Assembly (NCBI GenBank): GCA_964590075.1
Contig: CAZPXS010000001.1
Location: forward strand, 216,752-280,751
Direction of reading: 5' to 3'
Length of the DNA: 64,000 nucleotides
From: JAGDVO01 sp964590075 [NCBI: uncultured Aquificales bacterium]
GTDB lineage: Bacteria > Thermosulfidibacterota > Thermosulfidibacteria > Thermosulfidibacterales
The notes under the pieces: generated by a model
Databases searched by the model: none
Told to the model about the DNA's origin: nothing
What the model saw: the letters and a program-made list of their open reading frames with translations, nothing else
Made by a program: the position numbers and the translations under genes
Part shown: positions 45,448 through 54,745 of the stretch, one piece after another
Layout: each line of letters starts with the position of its first letter
Position numbering within the stretch: position 1 is the first letter of the stretch

Positions 45448-46217
45448 AAAAAGATAGGATAATAAAGAAGGACGGAGGTATAGAAGAATTCGTACTTGAA
45501 GATTTTGGTGATATAGAGATCATTTATGTTGAAGAAGAGGATGTTTCTGACTCGGGAGAAGGGCATAGGATTGAGTCTGGTGGGATGAAGAGAGATCTTT
45601 CTGCAGGTAGCGTAAACACCGAAAAGGATGAAGGAGAATCTGAAGAAAAGATAGTTACGGATGAAGAGTTAAAAAGAGTTTTTGATAAAGCCTATAGGGA
45701 TGGATATAAGGAAGGATACAGTAAGGGTTATGAGGAAGGTAGATCCTTTGGTTACAGTGAGGCAAGGAGAGAATTTGAGGCTACATATAGTAGGGAGATA
45801 GATAACCTAAGGGAAAATATCGCAAGGCTGGTAGAAAATTTTAAAAGTAGATTGGATGAGTGGGTGAGGGATCTTTATAATTGTGAGGATGATCTTGTGT
45901 CCATAGTTATGGATGCTGTTAAAATTATTACCGCTAATATACCTAAGGAGGATGTCGTTAGGTCTCTCGTGAAAAGTGCTATTTCAAAGATAGAGGGTAA
46001 TGGGAAGGTTGTTCTTAGAGTCAATCCGGTTGTTTTGACTTACCTAGAAGATATAGGTCTTCCTAGTAATTTTAAGTTGGTAGGAGATGAGGGTTTAGGT
46101 TTTACCGATGTAGTGTTAGAGAGCACGAGAGGCATTTTAGAATCTAAGCTTGAGGATAGGATTAGAGAGTTCGTCGAATCCATATTAGAGTGCTATGGAA
46201 AAATTCAAGAGAGTTAG
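45444..46217 (+). CDS. fliH: Flagellar export ATPase regulator FliH
   Basis: The 257-residue FliH has an acidic variable N-terminus (about 1-70), then the typical G-x3-G repeat run (YRDGYKEGYSKGYEEGRSFG), and a C-terminal FliI-binding region. It tethers FliI to the export gate. It overlaps fliG by 4 nt and fliI by 23 nt. Confidence 0.9.
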   Translation: MKKDRIIKKDGGIEEFVLEDFGDIEIIYVEEEDVSDSGEGHRIESGGMKRDLSAGSVNTEKDEGESEEKIVTDEELKRVFDKAYRDGYKEGYSKGYEEGRSFGYSEARREFEATYSREIDNLRENIARLVENFKSRLDEWVRDLYNCEDDLVSIVMDAVKIITANIPKEDVVRSLVKSAISKIEGNGKVVLRVNPVVLTYLEDIGLPSNFKLVGDEGLGFTDVVLESTRGILESKLEDRIREFVESILECYGKIQES

Positions 46218-47526
46218 TATCTTAAAGGATTTTCTGAAGGATAAGTCGCCCTTTCGTAAAGTGGGTTTTGTTGAGAATATTGTAGGTTTAACCATTGAGT
46301 CGAGAGGGCCTGAGAGTTTTGTTGGTGAGATATGTAGGGTTATGGTTTCTGGTAGGAATATCCTTGAGATTAAAGAGGATCTATTGGCTGAAGTTGTCGG
46401 TTTTAGGGAGAATAGGGTTATCTTGATGCCCCTTGGCGATATAGCTGGGGTTTCCTTGGGTAGTAAACTGATCGGCACTGAAAAACCACTTACGATAAGG
46501 GTTGGTATGGGTCTCATTGGTAGGGTTGTTGATGCTCTTGGTAGACCTATGGATGGTAAGGGTCCGATAGTTTATGATGATGAGCTACCTATATACAGGA
46601 ATCCTCCCTCTCCTCTTGAAAGGCAAAGGATTTCTCAAGTCCTTCCTACGGGGGTTAAGGTTATTGATGCCTTTTTAACGGTTGGTAAGGGACAAAGGAT
46701 AGGTATATTTTCGGGTTCCGGTGTCGGTAAAAGTACACTCCTTGGCATGATAGCAAAATACGGTAAAGCTGACGTTAATGTAATAGCTCTTATAGGTGAA
46801 AGAGGTAGAGAGGTGAGAGAGTTTATTGAGAAGATACTTGGAGAGGAAGGACTTAAGAAGAGTGTGGTTGTTGTGGCAACAAGTGATACACCTCCCGTTA
46901 TAAGGAGAACCGCGTCCTTCACCGCTGTGACTATAGCTGAATACTTTAGAGATAGAGGTATGGATGTTTTGTTATTTATGGATTCTTTAACGAGGTTTGC
47001 CATGGCTCAGAGGGAGATAGGTATAGCGTCAGGTGAGCCACCCACAACGAGGGGATATACTCCTAGCGTTTTTTCTCTCCTTCCTAAACTTCTCGAAAGA
47101 GCTGGGACTTCGGATAAGGGGAGTATCACGGGAATATTTACAGTGTTGGTTGAGGGTAGTGATATGGAAGAGCCTATCGCAGATGCAACGCGGGCAATCT
47201 TGGATGGACATATAGTTCTTTCGAGAGAAATAGCCTCCCGTGCTATCTATCCTTCTATTGACGTTTTACAAAGCGTATCAAGGGTTATGCCCGATATAGT
47301 AGACGATAAACACTATAGGTTAAGCATGAGAGGAAGGGAACTCATGTCTATCTATAGGGATGCTGAGGATCTTATAAATATAGGGGCGTATAAAAGCGGT
47401 AGTAACCCAAAGATAGATGAGGCTATAAGATATTACGACAGACTTATAGAGTTTATAAAGCAGGATATGAAGGAACATTACGATTTTGAAGAGACTTTAA
47501 GTTTACTTGAGAGGACCCTATCATGA
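46195..47526 (+). CDS. fliI: Flagellum-specific ATP synthase FliI
   Basis: Export ATPase related to F1-beta, 443 residues. Walker A GSGVGKS is at 174-180, followed by ALIGERGREVREFIE, DSLTRFAMAQREIGIASGEPPTTRGY and the GSITGIFTVLVEGSDMEEP segment. It powers unfolding and delivery of flagellar export substrates. Start overlaps fliH by 23 nt. Confidence 0.96.
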   Translation: MEKFKRVSILKDFLKDKSPFRKVGFVENIVGLTIESRGPESFVGEICRVMVSGRNILEIKEDLLAEVVGFRENRVILMPLGDIAGVSLGSKLIGTEKPLTIRVGMGLIGRVVDALGRPMDGKGPIVYDDELPIYRNPPSPLERQRISQVLPTGVKVIDAFLTVGKGQRIGIFSGSGVGKSTLLGMIAKYGKADVNVIALIGERGREVREFIEKILGEEGLKKSVVVVATSDTPPVIRRTASFTAVTIAEYFRDRGMDVLLFMDSLTRFAMAQREIGIASGEPPTTRGYTPSVFSLLPKLLERAGTSDKGSITGIFTVLVEGSDMEEPIADATRAILDGHIVLSREIASRAIYPSIDVLQSVSRVMPDIVDDKHYRLSMRGRELMSIYRDAEDLINIGAYKSGSNPKIDEAIRYYDRLIEFIKQDMKEHYDFEETLSLLERTLS

Positions 47527-47951
47527 AGATAATAAGGCAGTTACGTAGATTGGAGGAGATAAAAAACAAGGAGAAGGAGAGACTACTTGTAGAGTTATCC
47601 GAGATAGATTCTGGTATTTCGAAAATAAGGAATGCAATCGAGAAATTGGAGAGTGAACTTTCGAAAATCAAGATAAATTCTGGAGATTTGAGGACCTTTG
47701 GTGAGCTCAGTTCAAACTTTGATCATTTGAGTTACGTTATGAGGGAAGAGAGGAGACTAAAGGAAGAATTGGCCGATCTTGAGAGGAAGAGGGAGGAAAC
47801 GGTACAAAAATTGCTAATACTTGAGAAGGAGAGGAAGGTTTTTAGTAAACTTAGAGAAAGGAAGGAAGAAGAATTGAGGATGGAACTGTTGAAAAGGGAG
47901 ATAAAGAAACTTGATGAAATTGGTGTTTTAAGGTGGAAAAATGAAAGGTAA
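47523..47951 (+). CDS. fliJ: Flagellar export chaperone FliJ
   Basis: A 142-residue coiled-coil protein, nearly all Lys, Glu, Arg and Leu, in the FliJ position between fliI and the motE-like gene. Sequence conservation in this family is low, so the call rests on length, heptad pattern and synteny. It overlaps fliI by 4 nt and the next gene by 11 nt. Confidence 0.8.
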   Translation: MKIIRQLRRLEEIKNKEKERLLVELSEIDSGISKIRNAIEKLESELSKIKINSGDLRTFGELSSNFDHLSYVMREERRLKEELADLERKREETVQKLLILEKERKVFSKLRERKEEELRMELLKREIKKLDEIGVLRWKNER

Positions 47952-48486
47952 ACGGTTGTTATTCTATCTATTTTTTATAGGTTTCTTGTTTTTAGCTTTT
48001 ACTGAAGATTCCTTTTCAGATGAAAGCTACTGTGCTTCCTTGGTTGCGGATTATAAACTTACAAAGATAGAGTTGGAACAGAAGACTAAGATGCTGAACT
48101 TATTGAGAAGTAATTTAGATAAACAGATTTATCAGATTCAGTCTTTGAAGAACGATATGTGGAAGATATGGAAAGATATTGAGGAGAAAAGTAAACAGCT
48201 CGAAGAAAAGAAGAGAGATATAGAAAGGTTGAGATCGGAATCGGGGAAAAGTGGTTCCAAGACTGGTGTTAAGGATAGTAATGCGACGGGTGATACTGAA
48301 AAGATGGTTAAGTATCTATCGAACATGAAACCCTCAAAGGCTGCAAATATGATGAATAACATGAATACGAGGGATGCGGCAAGAATATTGCTGAAAATGA
48401 ACGAGAAACAGGCTGCCGAGATTTTAAACAGGATGGATCCTAAGAAAGCGGCTGAGGTTATGGAATATATGGAGAAGATGAGATGA
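47941..48486 (+). CDS. MotE-like periplasmic motility chaperone with MgtE-N/FliG-like domain
   Basis: A 181-residue protein with an N-terminal membrane anchor or signal (about 5-20), a coiled coil (about 35-100) and a C-terminal MgtE-N-like helical repeat in which LSNMKPSKAANMMNNM, MNTRDAARILLKM and MNEKQAAEILNRMD are three similar copies. MotE-type proteins stabilise the stator protein MotC or otherwise aid motility. Its place between fliJ and fliK is usual in proteobacterial-type clusters. Confidence 0.75.
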   Translation: MKGKRLLFYLFFIGFLFLAFTEDSFSDESYCASLVADYKLTKIELEQKTKMLNLLRSNLDKQIYQIQSLKNDMWKIWKDIEEKSKQLEEKKRDIERLRSESGKSGSKTGVKDSNATGDTEKMVKYLSNMKPSKAANMMNNMNTRDAARILLKMNEKQAAEILNRMDPKKAAEVMEYMEKMR

Positions 48487-50465
48487 ACCTTTTGCTGATA
48501 GGTAATATAATTTCCCTTATCTTTACCGCCGTTAATTTGGTTGAGAAGGTTTCTGGTGGTAGAGAAGCAAAATGTGAACAGGGTCCAGTTAGTTTTGCTG
48601 ATTTTTTGATCTCAAAACTGATTGGATTAGGTTCTAATAGCTGTAGTTGCGTCGAAAGTGTTAATGGTGAAAACAAGAAGGAGGGAATAAATAACGAAAT
48701 ATCGTTGAATAGTGAGAATAAAAAAAGTGATTTATATACTGAAAAAAGCCAAGCTGTAGATACTAATAATAAGAATGATATAACAAGAGAAGATTTATTA
48801 GTTCTAAGTGATATATTGAAAGAAGTCTTTGGTTACTACGGAACCTATGTAAAAGAGGATTCTAATATTACAAAAGATTATGTTAAACAGGATCTTACAG
48901 AATTTCAAAAACTTACCAAAGTAGATGTTGATTTAAAAAATACTGATGCTATTTTAAATCAAGAAGACTTTAGCCAGTTAAAGACAAATGATGTTAGTCT
49001 GAATAAAATTAGTCAAAAAGTGAATATAAATAACGATTATAAAGCGAAGTCTGAAGATAAAAAGGAGTTAGGATCTAGCAAAATAGAAGCTAGTCATCAG
49101 GAGTCTCTAAGTGTAAATGATATATTAAACATTATTATTGGAGAAGTAAAGAAATTGGAAAGATCAGAGTTTCCTAGTTACGAAACTTCAAAAATTGACG
49201 GTAATGTTAGTGTGAAAAAAAATACTGGTAATATTGACAAAGTACAAAACATTTATGTAGAAAATGTTGCTGAAAATAGTGGTATAGGTATTGATAAAAC
49301 TGAGAGTCTTTCAGAGAATAATTTAGAAGATGTCGTACCTAATGTTATAGCTGTCAATACAAAGAATGATCTTGGAAAATCTTATACTAAAAAGTCTTAT
49401 ACCAAAAACCAGCCAAACTTAAATGTTAGTAACATAAACTTTGATAATGAACCAAAGGAAAGTTCTTTTATTGTTGACGATAAGTTTTTGAAAAACTTAT
49501 CTAAAAGAGAAATACACACTAAAAGTAACGAAAAATTGAATGTTGATAATAAAACTAGTATTGGCGAAGTTAATAATAAGGGTGACACTAAAGCTTTATC
49601 TGATAATAGTGATCTAAGTGTAGATATTGATTTTAGGGTAAAGATTGAATCTAAGGATATTAGAACAAGATCAAACGAAGTAAAACATAGTGAGATAAAA
49701 CTTTTTAACGGCGATGTAGACAAGGTAGAGTTAAGTATCAATAGTAGAGGAAGCGTAACTAAATTTAACGATATTGGAGATTTTAATTTTCAGAACCATA
49801 ACAGGTTAACTTCGGAGAATATTAAAAATTTCAAAAATATCGAGAATAACGTTGATAATCAGGTTGAATTTAGAGGTAGAATCGAAGGTAGCGGTATAGA
49901 TACGGGTAAGAATGATATGAACGAGAAAAAGAGGGAAACCGATAACATGGATGCTATGGATAGATCAAGCATGAATCAACAGATTTTTAAACAGGAAACA
50001 AAGGATGCTTTTGGTTCCAAACTTACTGAAATTGTTAAATCTAGTGAGATAGCGGATAATCCGGGTGATGTTAAACCTAAGACTGAAAGTGTTAAGATAG
50101 TTACAATGAAAATAGAGGATGCCCCTATAGAGAGGGTCAAGTTACAGTTTAACTCAGAAACCAAGGATTTAAAGGTTGTCATAGTTGATAGGAAAAGCGG
50201 TAACGAATCTAGTTACTATTCTAACAACGATTTTGTAGAGTTAAAGAAGAACTTAGAGGATTTGGGTTTTAAAAGAGTTGATGTTTATGTGGCAAACTCC
50301 TATAAGGAGGCCTCTTCTTACTCTTACGGGAGAGGAAAGAGGGAGGCCTTCTCCAGAAAAGGTCTTAAAAGATCTATCGGTATAGGTTTGTCTCCAATAA
50401 GTGAAGGACAAGAAAGAATTATCAACGTCCCTAGTTACGAATCTTCGATAGATAAATTGGCTTAA
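48483..50465 (+). CDS. fliK: Probable flagellar hook-length control protein FliK, divergent and Asn/Lys-rich
   Basis: A 660-residue, mostly low-complexity protein rich in Asn, Lys, Asp, Ser and Glu. FliK acts as a secreted molecular ruler for the hook. Only the last ~130 residues look folded, with a possible hook-length-control C-domain (IERVKLQFNSETKDLKVVIV, then ELKKNLEDLGFKRVDVYV). The call rests chiefly on position between the motE-like gene and flgD. Codon use (AAT, AAA, GAT) is far more A/T-rich than neighbours, which fits a fast-evolving linker. No terminator hairpin follows. Confidence 0.65.
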   Translation: MNLLLIGNIISLIFTAVNLVEKVSGGREAKCEQGPVSFADFLISKLIGLGSNSCSCVESVNGENKKEGINNEISLNSENKKSDLYTEKSQAVDTNNKNDITREDLLVLSDILKEVFGYYGTYVKEDSNITKDYVKQDLTEFQKLTKVDVDLKNTDAILNQEDFSQLKTNDVSLNKISQKVNINNDYKAKSEDKKELGSSKIEASHQESLSVNDILNIIIGEVKKLERSEFPSYETSKIDGNVSVKKNTGNIDKVQNIYVENVAENSGIGIDKTESLSENNLEDVVPNVIAVNTKNDLGKSYTKKSYTKNQPNLNVSNINFDNEPKESSFIVDDKFLKNLSKREIHTKSNEKLNVDNKTSIGEVNNKGDTKALSDNSDLSVDIDFRVKIESKDIRTRSNEVKHSEIKLFNGDVDKVELSINSRGSVTKFNDIGDFNFQNHNRLTSENIKNFKNIENNVDNQVEFRGRIEGSGIDTGKNDMNEKKRETDNMDAMDRSSMNQQIFKQETKDAFGSKLTEIVKSSEIADNPGDVKPKTESVKIVTMKIEDAPIERVKLQFNSETKDLKVVIVDRKSGNESSYYSNNDFVELKKNLEDLGFKRVDVYVANSYKEASSYSYGRGKREAFSRKGLKRSIGIGLSPISEGQERIINVPSYESSIDKLA

Positions 50466-50514
50466 GTTTAATTTTTTCACTCTTCTCTCAGGTTCTATGT
50501 CATAATGGATTCTA

Positions 50515-50530
50515 TGGCATGATCTTTGCT
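50515..50530 (+). promoter_or_regulatory. Sigma-54 promoter of the flgD operon
   Basis: TGGCATGATCTTTGCT has GG-N10-GC spacing and differs from the flgB promoter at one base of 16. Predicted start is about 50541, 24 nt before the flgD ATG. Confidence 0.9.
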
Positions 50531-50564
50531 AATAAATCTTGAGGTCTGTTGTTGGAGGTTAGTT

Positions 50565-51221
50565 ATGGCGGTGAATAGTTTATCGAGTATTAATGGTGTT
50601 TATCCTAGTAGTAGTCAACAAGAGGTAAAATCTCAGTTAAATATCGATAAGGATGCCTTTTTGAAGATTCTTATTACTGAGCTAACTAACCAGGATCCCC
50701 TTGATCCACTTAAGGATAGGGATTTTATAGCCCAGCTTGCTCAGTTATCACAGCTTGAGCAGGTTGTTAACATGAATAGTTCTATATCTAATATGATTTC
50801 AGCCCTATCATCTTCAATGAATTTTATGAATCTTTCGAGTAGTGCGAGTCTTATAGGGAGGGTCGTGCAGGCGGAGGGTTTATCCTCAACGGTTGTTAGA
50901 AACGGTGAGTTTTATCCGGTTGAGGTTGAGAGTGATAGGAATGGGATTTTGAATTACGGCGTATACGATAGTAGCGGTAAGCTCTTATTTACGGGTTCAA
51001 TGGTTGTGGACTCTGGTAGGACATTTGTAAAACCTGATGTCAGTCTCCCGGATGGAGTTTACAGATTGAATTTCGATTTTAAAACTCAGGATGGTAGTAA
51101 CGCTCAGCTAAAGGTTTACGGTTGGTCTGTGGTAGATGGTGCAACTATCGAGAATAATTCGGTTAAACTCTTAGCTGGATCTGATAGTTTTGAGTTTAAA
51201 AATATAAAAGTCATAAAGTAA
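50565..51221 (+). CDS. flgD: Flagellar hook assembly protein FlgD
   Basis: Hook cap protein, 218 residues. The N-terminal FLKILITELTNQDPLDPLKDRDFIAQLAQ-type segment is diagnostic, followed by tudor- and FnIII-like beta domains (GRVVQAEG, then PDGVYRLNFDF). The ATG at 50565 follows TTGGAGGTT; an in-frame start at 50526 lies in the sigma-54 promoter. First gene of the second flagellar operon. Confidence 0.94.
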   Translation: MAVNSLSSINGVYPSSSQQEVKSQLNIDKDAFLKILITELTNQDPLDPLKDRDFIAQLAQLSQLEQVVNMNSSISNMISALSSSMNFMNLSSSASLIGRVVQAEGLSSTVVRNGEFYPVEVESDRNGILNYGVYDSSGKLLFTGSMVVDSGRTFVKPDVSLPDGVYRLNFDFKTQDGSNAQLKVYGWSVVDGATIENNSVKLLAGSDSFEFKNIKVIK

Positions 51222-51233
51222 CGGAGGTGAACC

Positions 51234-53321
51234 ATGCTTAGAAGCCTTTTTACAGCGGTTACTGGGCTTGATGCTCAGAAAACCTCGATGGATGTTATAG
51301 GTCATAATCTTTCAAACGCAAACACTGTAGGTTATAAGAAGGAAAGAACTTTCTTTCAGGATATCTTCTATCAGAACCTGGCTGCTGCGACTGCACCAAC
51401 TGCGACAAGACCCGGTAGAAATCCCTTACAGGTTGGCCTTGGTGTGAGAGTTGCTTCCATCGATACGATATTTTCCCAGGGAGCTCTGGAGAATACAGGT
51501 AATACAACAGATGTAGCTATTCAGGGTAGGGGCTTCTTTGTGGTTAAGTACGGTAACCAGGAGTATTATACGAGAGCGGGTAATTTTAGGTTTGATAGTA
51601 CAGGAGCGCTAGTTGATGGTAATGGTTACAGGGTGCAGGGTTATAAGTTTAACGAAGCAACGGGTAAGTGGGAACTCGTATATGGCGACATAGTTGTTAA
51701 TCCTAATGAGCAGATGCCACCAAGGGCTACTAATATGGTTACACTTAAGGCTAACCTTTCAAGCGGTGCAACAGGTTACACCTATGAAACATGGACTATA
51801 GGTCCCTTCAAGAATAGTGCATCCCAGACGGTTTCCAGTACCGATGTTGATCGTTTACTCATTGCTAATAGTTGTATGGCAAGTTCAGTAACTACCGGTG
51901 ATTATATAGAGATAATAGGGACTGGACACGATGGTCAGTCTATAAGTGGGAAATTCTATCTCAATAACCCGTCGGTTACAACTGCCACCGTAAATGGATA
52001 CACTGTAAGAACTACAAGTACTGTTACGGTGGCTACTAGTTTTACTGTTTCTGCCAACGCTCCTTACATTATAGATACTAATACTGGTAAAATCTATAAA
52101 CCTGGTGATACTGTCAGTTCCGGTGCAACTATAAAGCTCGTTGGGACCTATGATGACTTAAGAAGGTATGTACAGTACCTCTATGGAGATAAGTATACGG
52201 TAAAATGGGAAAACGGAATCCTAAAAATTATAGATGAGACATGTGGTAAGAGTATGATGAGTATAAAGATGAGGTTTGTTGATAATGATGTAACCGGTAG
52301 TAGTATGACCTTGCCCGATATAAGAAGAGAGGTTGTTGGTAAGGATGCTGATAAACACGTTGTCGTGACAACGGTGTACGATAAGACCGGTCAGGCTCAC
52401 AACTTAAAGATAACCTTCGTCAAATTACAAGGTGAAGATGCGAATGATAGTGGTAACTTCTTTGACAATCCTAACGATAACCCAAGTGTGGTAAAGAATA
52501 GTTGGCTATTCTACACCGAACTTGACGATAAGTTGTTAGAGGTTGATGGTTCAACAGGTAGAATAGATTTCGGTCCCGATGGTATACCGAGGATAACCTA
52601 TTATTACGCCCACTTTAACTATACTGCTAGAACTGGTCAGACTTTGGATATAGGAGCCTTTGGTAACGCTGGTGTTATTGGAGGTATGCCTATCTGTGGA
52701 TCGGGTAGGTGTCCGAACAATCTATCCGCCGATATAGATGGTGATGGGAGGATAACAATTTCCGGTGGTATTACCTTCAATATAGCCACATTGAACGAAA
52801 CTGGGGCTGCACTTGGAATACATGTCGAGAATTCCGACTTCTTTAAGGGACTTTTTGACAATCCAATAACTATAAATGTCTTTGACAATCTCGGTAACCT
52901 GTTACTGACAGGCCAGGGTGGAGACTCGAGAACCTACTACGTTGACCAGAACGGTTATCCTGCAGGCGACCTTTCAAATCTCGAGATAGATGATAACGGT
53001 ATAGTAAATGCCTACTACACCAATGGAAAGGTGTTACCAAGGTATAGGTTGGTTTTAGCTGGATTCAACAATGAACAGGGTTTAAAGAGGGTGGGTGGTA
53101 ATCTATTTGAAGCGACGAGTTCGTCTGGTGCTCCGTTTTATGGAAATCCCGGAAAAGCTGGTCTTGGTACTTTAAGATCTGGAACTTTAGAGATGTCTAA
53201 TGTTGATATAGCGGAGGAGTTTACAAGGATGATAATAACTCAAAGAGCATTTCAGGCAAATGCAAGAGTAATTACTACTTCTGATGAAATGTTGCAGGAT
53301 GTAATAGCCTTAAAAAGGTAA
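51234..53321 (+). CDS. flgE: Flagellar hook protein FlgE, long form
   Basis: The 695-residue hook subunit is longer than the ~400 residues of E. coli FlgE. It has the N-terminal rod-type motif DVIGHNLSNANTVGYK and the C-terminal LEMSNVDIAEEFTRMIITQRAFQANARVI. The extra central domains are surface-exposed in long hooks. They include C488-x4-C493 and a D500-x-D502-x-D504-G-R-I loop resembling a calcium-binding dockerin or EF-hand loop. A 12-nt gap with CGGAGGTG follows flgD. Confidence 0.94.
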   Translation: MLRSLFTAVTGLDAQKTSMDVIGHNLSNANTVGYKKERTFFQDIFYQNLAAATAPTATRPGRNPLQVGLGVRVASIDTIFSQGALENTGNTTDVAIQGRGFFVVKYGNQEYYTRAGNFRFDSTGALVDGNGYRVQGYKFNEATGKWELVYGDIVVNPNEQMPPRATNMVTLKANLSSGATGYTYETWTIGPFKNSASQTVSSTDVDRLLIANSCMASSVTTGDYIEIIGTGHDGQSISGKFYLNNPSVTTATVNGYTVRTTSTVTVATSFTVSANAPYIIDTNTGKIYKPGDTVSSGATIKLVGTYDDLRRYVQYLYGDKYTVKWENGILKIIDETCGKSMMSIKMRFVDNDVTGSSMTLPDIRREVVGKDADKHVVVTTVYDKTGQAHNLKITFVKLQGEDANDSGNFFDNPNDNPSVVKNSWLFYTELDDKLLEVDGSTGRIDFGPDGIPRITYYYAHFNYTARTGQTLDIGAFGNAGVIGGMPICGSGRCPNNLSADIDGDGRITISGGITFNIATLNETGAALGIHVENSDFFKGLFDNPITINVFDNLGNLLLTGQGGDSRTYYVDQNGYPAGDLSNLEIDDNGIVNAYYTNGKVLPRYRLVLAGFNNEQGLKRVGGNLFEATSSSGAPFYGNPGKAGLGTLRSGTLEMSNVDIAEEFTRMIITQRAFQANARVITTSDEMLQDVIALKR

Positions 53322-53334
53322 AATTTAAGTAAGC

Positions 53335-53363
53335 TTGAAAAAAGAGGTGTATTATGATTAAAT
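53335..53363 (+). promoter_or_regulatory. Possible weak promoter before the HDOD gene
   Basis: TTGAAA (53335-53340), 17-nt spacer, TTAAAT (53358-53363) in the 88-nt gap between flgE and the HDOD gene. It overlaps a two-residue-plus-Met start/stop unit (ATG ATT AAA TGA at 53354). Weak match. Confidence 0.3.
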
Positions 53364-53409
53364 GACAACAAGGTTAAGTATTTAAATTATGGGATAAAGT
53401 GGGGGTTAT

Positions 53410-54249
53410 ATGATAACCATAGAAGAGGTTAGAGATAAACTCGATAAGGATAGTGAATTAGCTACCTTTCACCCCCTTGCTGTTAAGATAATCAATATGG
53501 TTGAAGATCCTGATGTATCTATCCTTGATCTTGAGAAGGTTATAGAGAAGGATCCTGTCATTGCTGCTGAGATTATAAGGGTAGCTAATTCTCCCCTATA
53601 CATGCCAACCCAACAGATAACGAGTTTAAGATATGCTATAGGTTATCTCGGTATGGCGGTTATAAGGAGTATAGTGATAGTTGTTGCTTTAAGGGGAATA
53701 TATAGGAAAGTTAAAAATCCCGAGATAGCAGCTTATCTTTGGAAACATTCAATAATATCAGCTACTTTTGCTAGGGATTTTACCGCTTCAGTATTGTCAA
53801 ATAAACTAAACAAGGAAACAACATTTCTTATATGTCTTTTACACGATATAGGGAAGGTGGTATTTTTAAACTTTTACCCTAACCAGTACTTGGAGGTGTT
53901 TAACGAGGTAAAAAGAGGTAAATCATTTATTGAAGCTGAGAGGAGTCTAATAGGTGTGGATCATTGTGAGGTAGGTGCCCTTTTACTTGGGAGATGGCTA
54001 TTTCCTGTTGAGATCGTCGATGCCGTTGGTAACCACCACAATGAACCGAAGGATTACTATACCTCTATTATACTTCTATCGAATTTGTTTTGTGCAGGTT
54101 TGGAGGGTTCCATAGTCAGTCCGGCCTTATATATGGGGGATATGAAAAGGGCTATGGAAATACTCGACGTTGATAGTTACATACTCGGTCAGGTAACTGA
54201 TAGTATTAAGAAGAAGATCGAAAAAAGTAGAGATATACTTGGAATTTAA
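53410..54249 (+). CDS. HDOD-domain protein
   Basis: A 279-residue HDOD protein: HPLAVKIINMVEDPDVSILDLEKVIEKDP at the start and LLHDIGKVVFLNFYPNQY later, with an HD-like H-D pair and GVDHCEVGALLL followed by NHH. HDOD proteins are HD-GYP relatives without confirmed nuclease activity that act in signalling, often in flagellar or biofilm control. Its place between flgE and fliL suggests a motility role. GGGGGTTAT is a weak ribosome site. Confidence 0.85.
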   Translation: MITIEEVRDKLDKDSELATFHPLAVKIINMVEDPDVSILDLEKVIEKDPVIAAEIIRVANSPLYMPTQQITSLRYAIGYLGMAVIRSIVIVVALRGIYRKVKNPEIAAYLWKHSIISATFARDFTASVLSNKLNKETTFLICLLHDIGKVVFLNFYPNQYLEVFNEVKRGKSFIEAERSLIGVDHCEVGALLLGRWLFPVEIVDAVGNHHNEPKDYYTSIILLSNLFCAGLEGSIVSPALYMGDMKRAMEILDVDSYILGQVTDSIKKKIEKSRDILGI

Positions 54250-54261
54250 AGGGAGGGATTT

Positions 54262-54732
54262 ATGGCTGAAGAGGCTCCAAAAAAGGGTGGCAAGAAGAAG
54301 TTAATTCTGCTTATTGTCATTGTGTTAGTGTTGGTGGGTGCTGGGGCTGGGGCCTTTATATTTCTAAAAGGTTCTAAGGGGAAGGAGGAAGCTAAAAAAG
54401 AGGAGGGAGCTAAAACGGAGGCCAAGAAAGAAGGAGTGTTTAAGAAACTTGATCCCTTCATAGTAAATCTCAGTGATGAAGAGGGAGGTAGATACGCGAA
54501 GGTGGAGATAACTCTTGCTTTATCAAACAAAGAGGCAGAGAAGGAACTTGAGGAAAAACTACCCGTAATCAGGGATTCTATAATTACTATAATTTCTACG
54601 AAGAAGTACAACGACCTAATAAATCCCGCTGGTAGGGAGGCTTTAAAGAGGGAGATAACTATGAAGTTAAATACAATCCTTGCTAAAGGGCAGGTTGTGG
54701 ATATATACTATACCGATTTCGTTTTACAGTAG
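54262..54732 (+). CDS. fliL: Flagellar basal-body-associated protein FliL
   Basis: The 156-residue protein has a Lys/Ala-rich cytoplasmic start, one transmembrane helix (about 14-34) and a periplasmic domain with KLDPFIVNLSD and the C-terminal GQVVDIYYTDFVLQ, both characteristic. FliL supports stator engagement. Its end is 13 nt before fliN; fliM, usually between, is absent. Confidence 0.92.
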   Translation: MAEEAPKKGGKKKLILLIVIVLVLVGAGAGAFIFLKGSKGKEEAKKEEGAKTEAKKEGVFKKLDPFIVNLSDEEGGRYAKVEITLALSNKEAEKELEEKLPVIRDSIITIISTKKYNDLINPAGREALKREITMKLNTILAKGQVVDIYYTDFVLQ

Positions 54733-54745
54733 GGTGTTTGATCGT

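Noticed and set aside
44916-45566. Long open frame on the minus strand opposite fliG/fliH
   Set aside because: Ser/Leu/Ile-rich shadow of a strongly coding plus strand, no ribosome site, no family resemblance.
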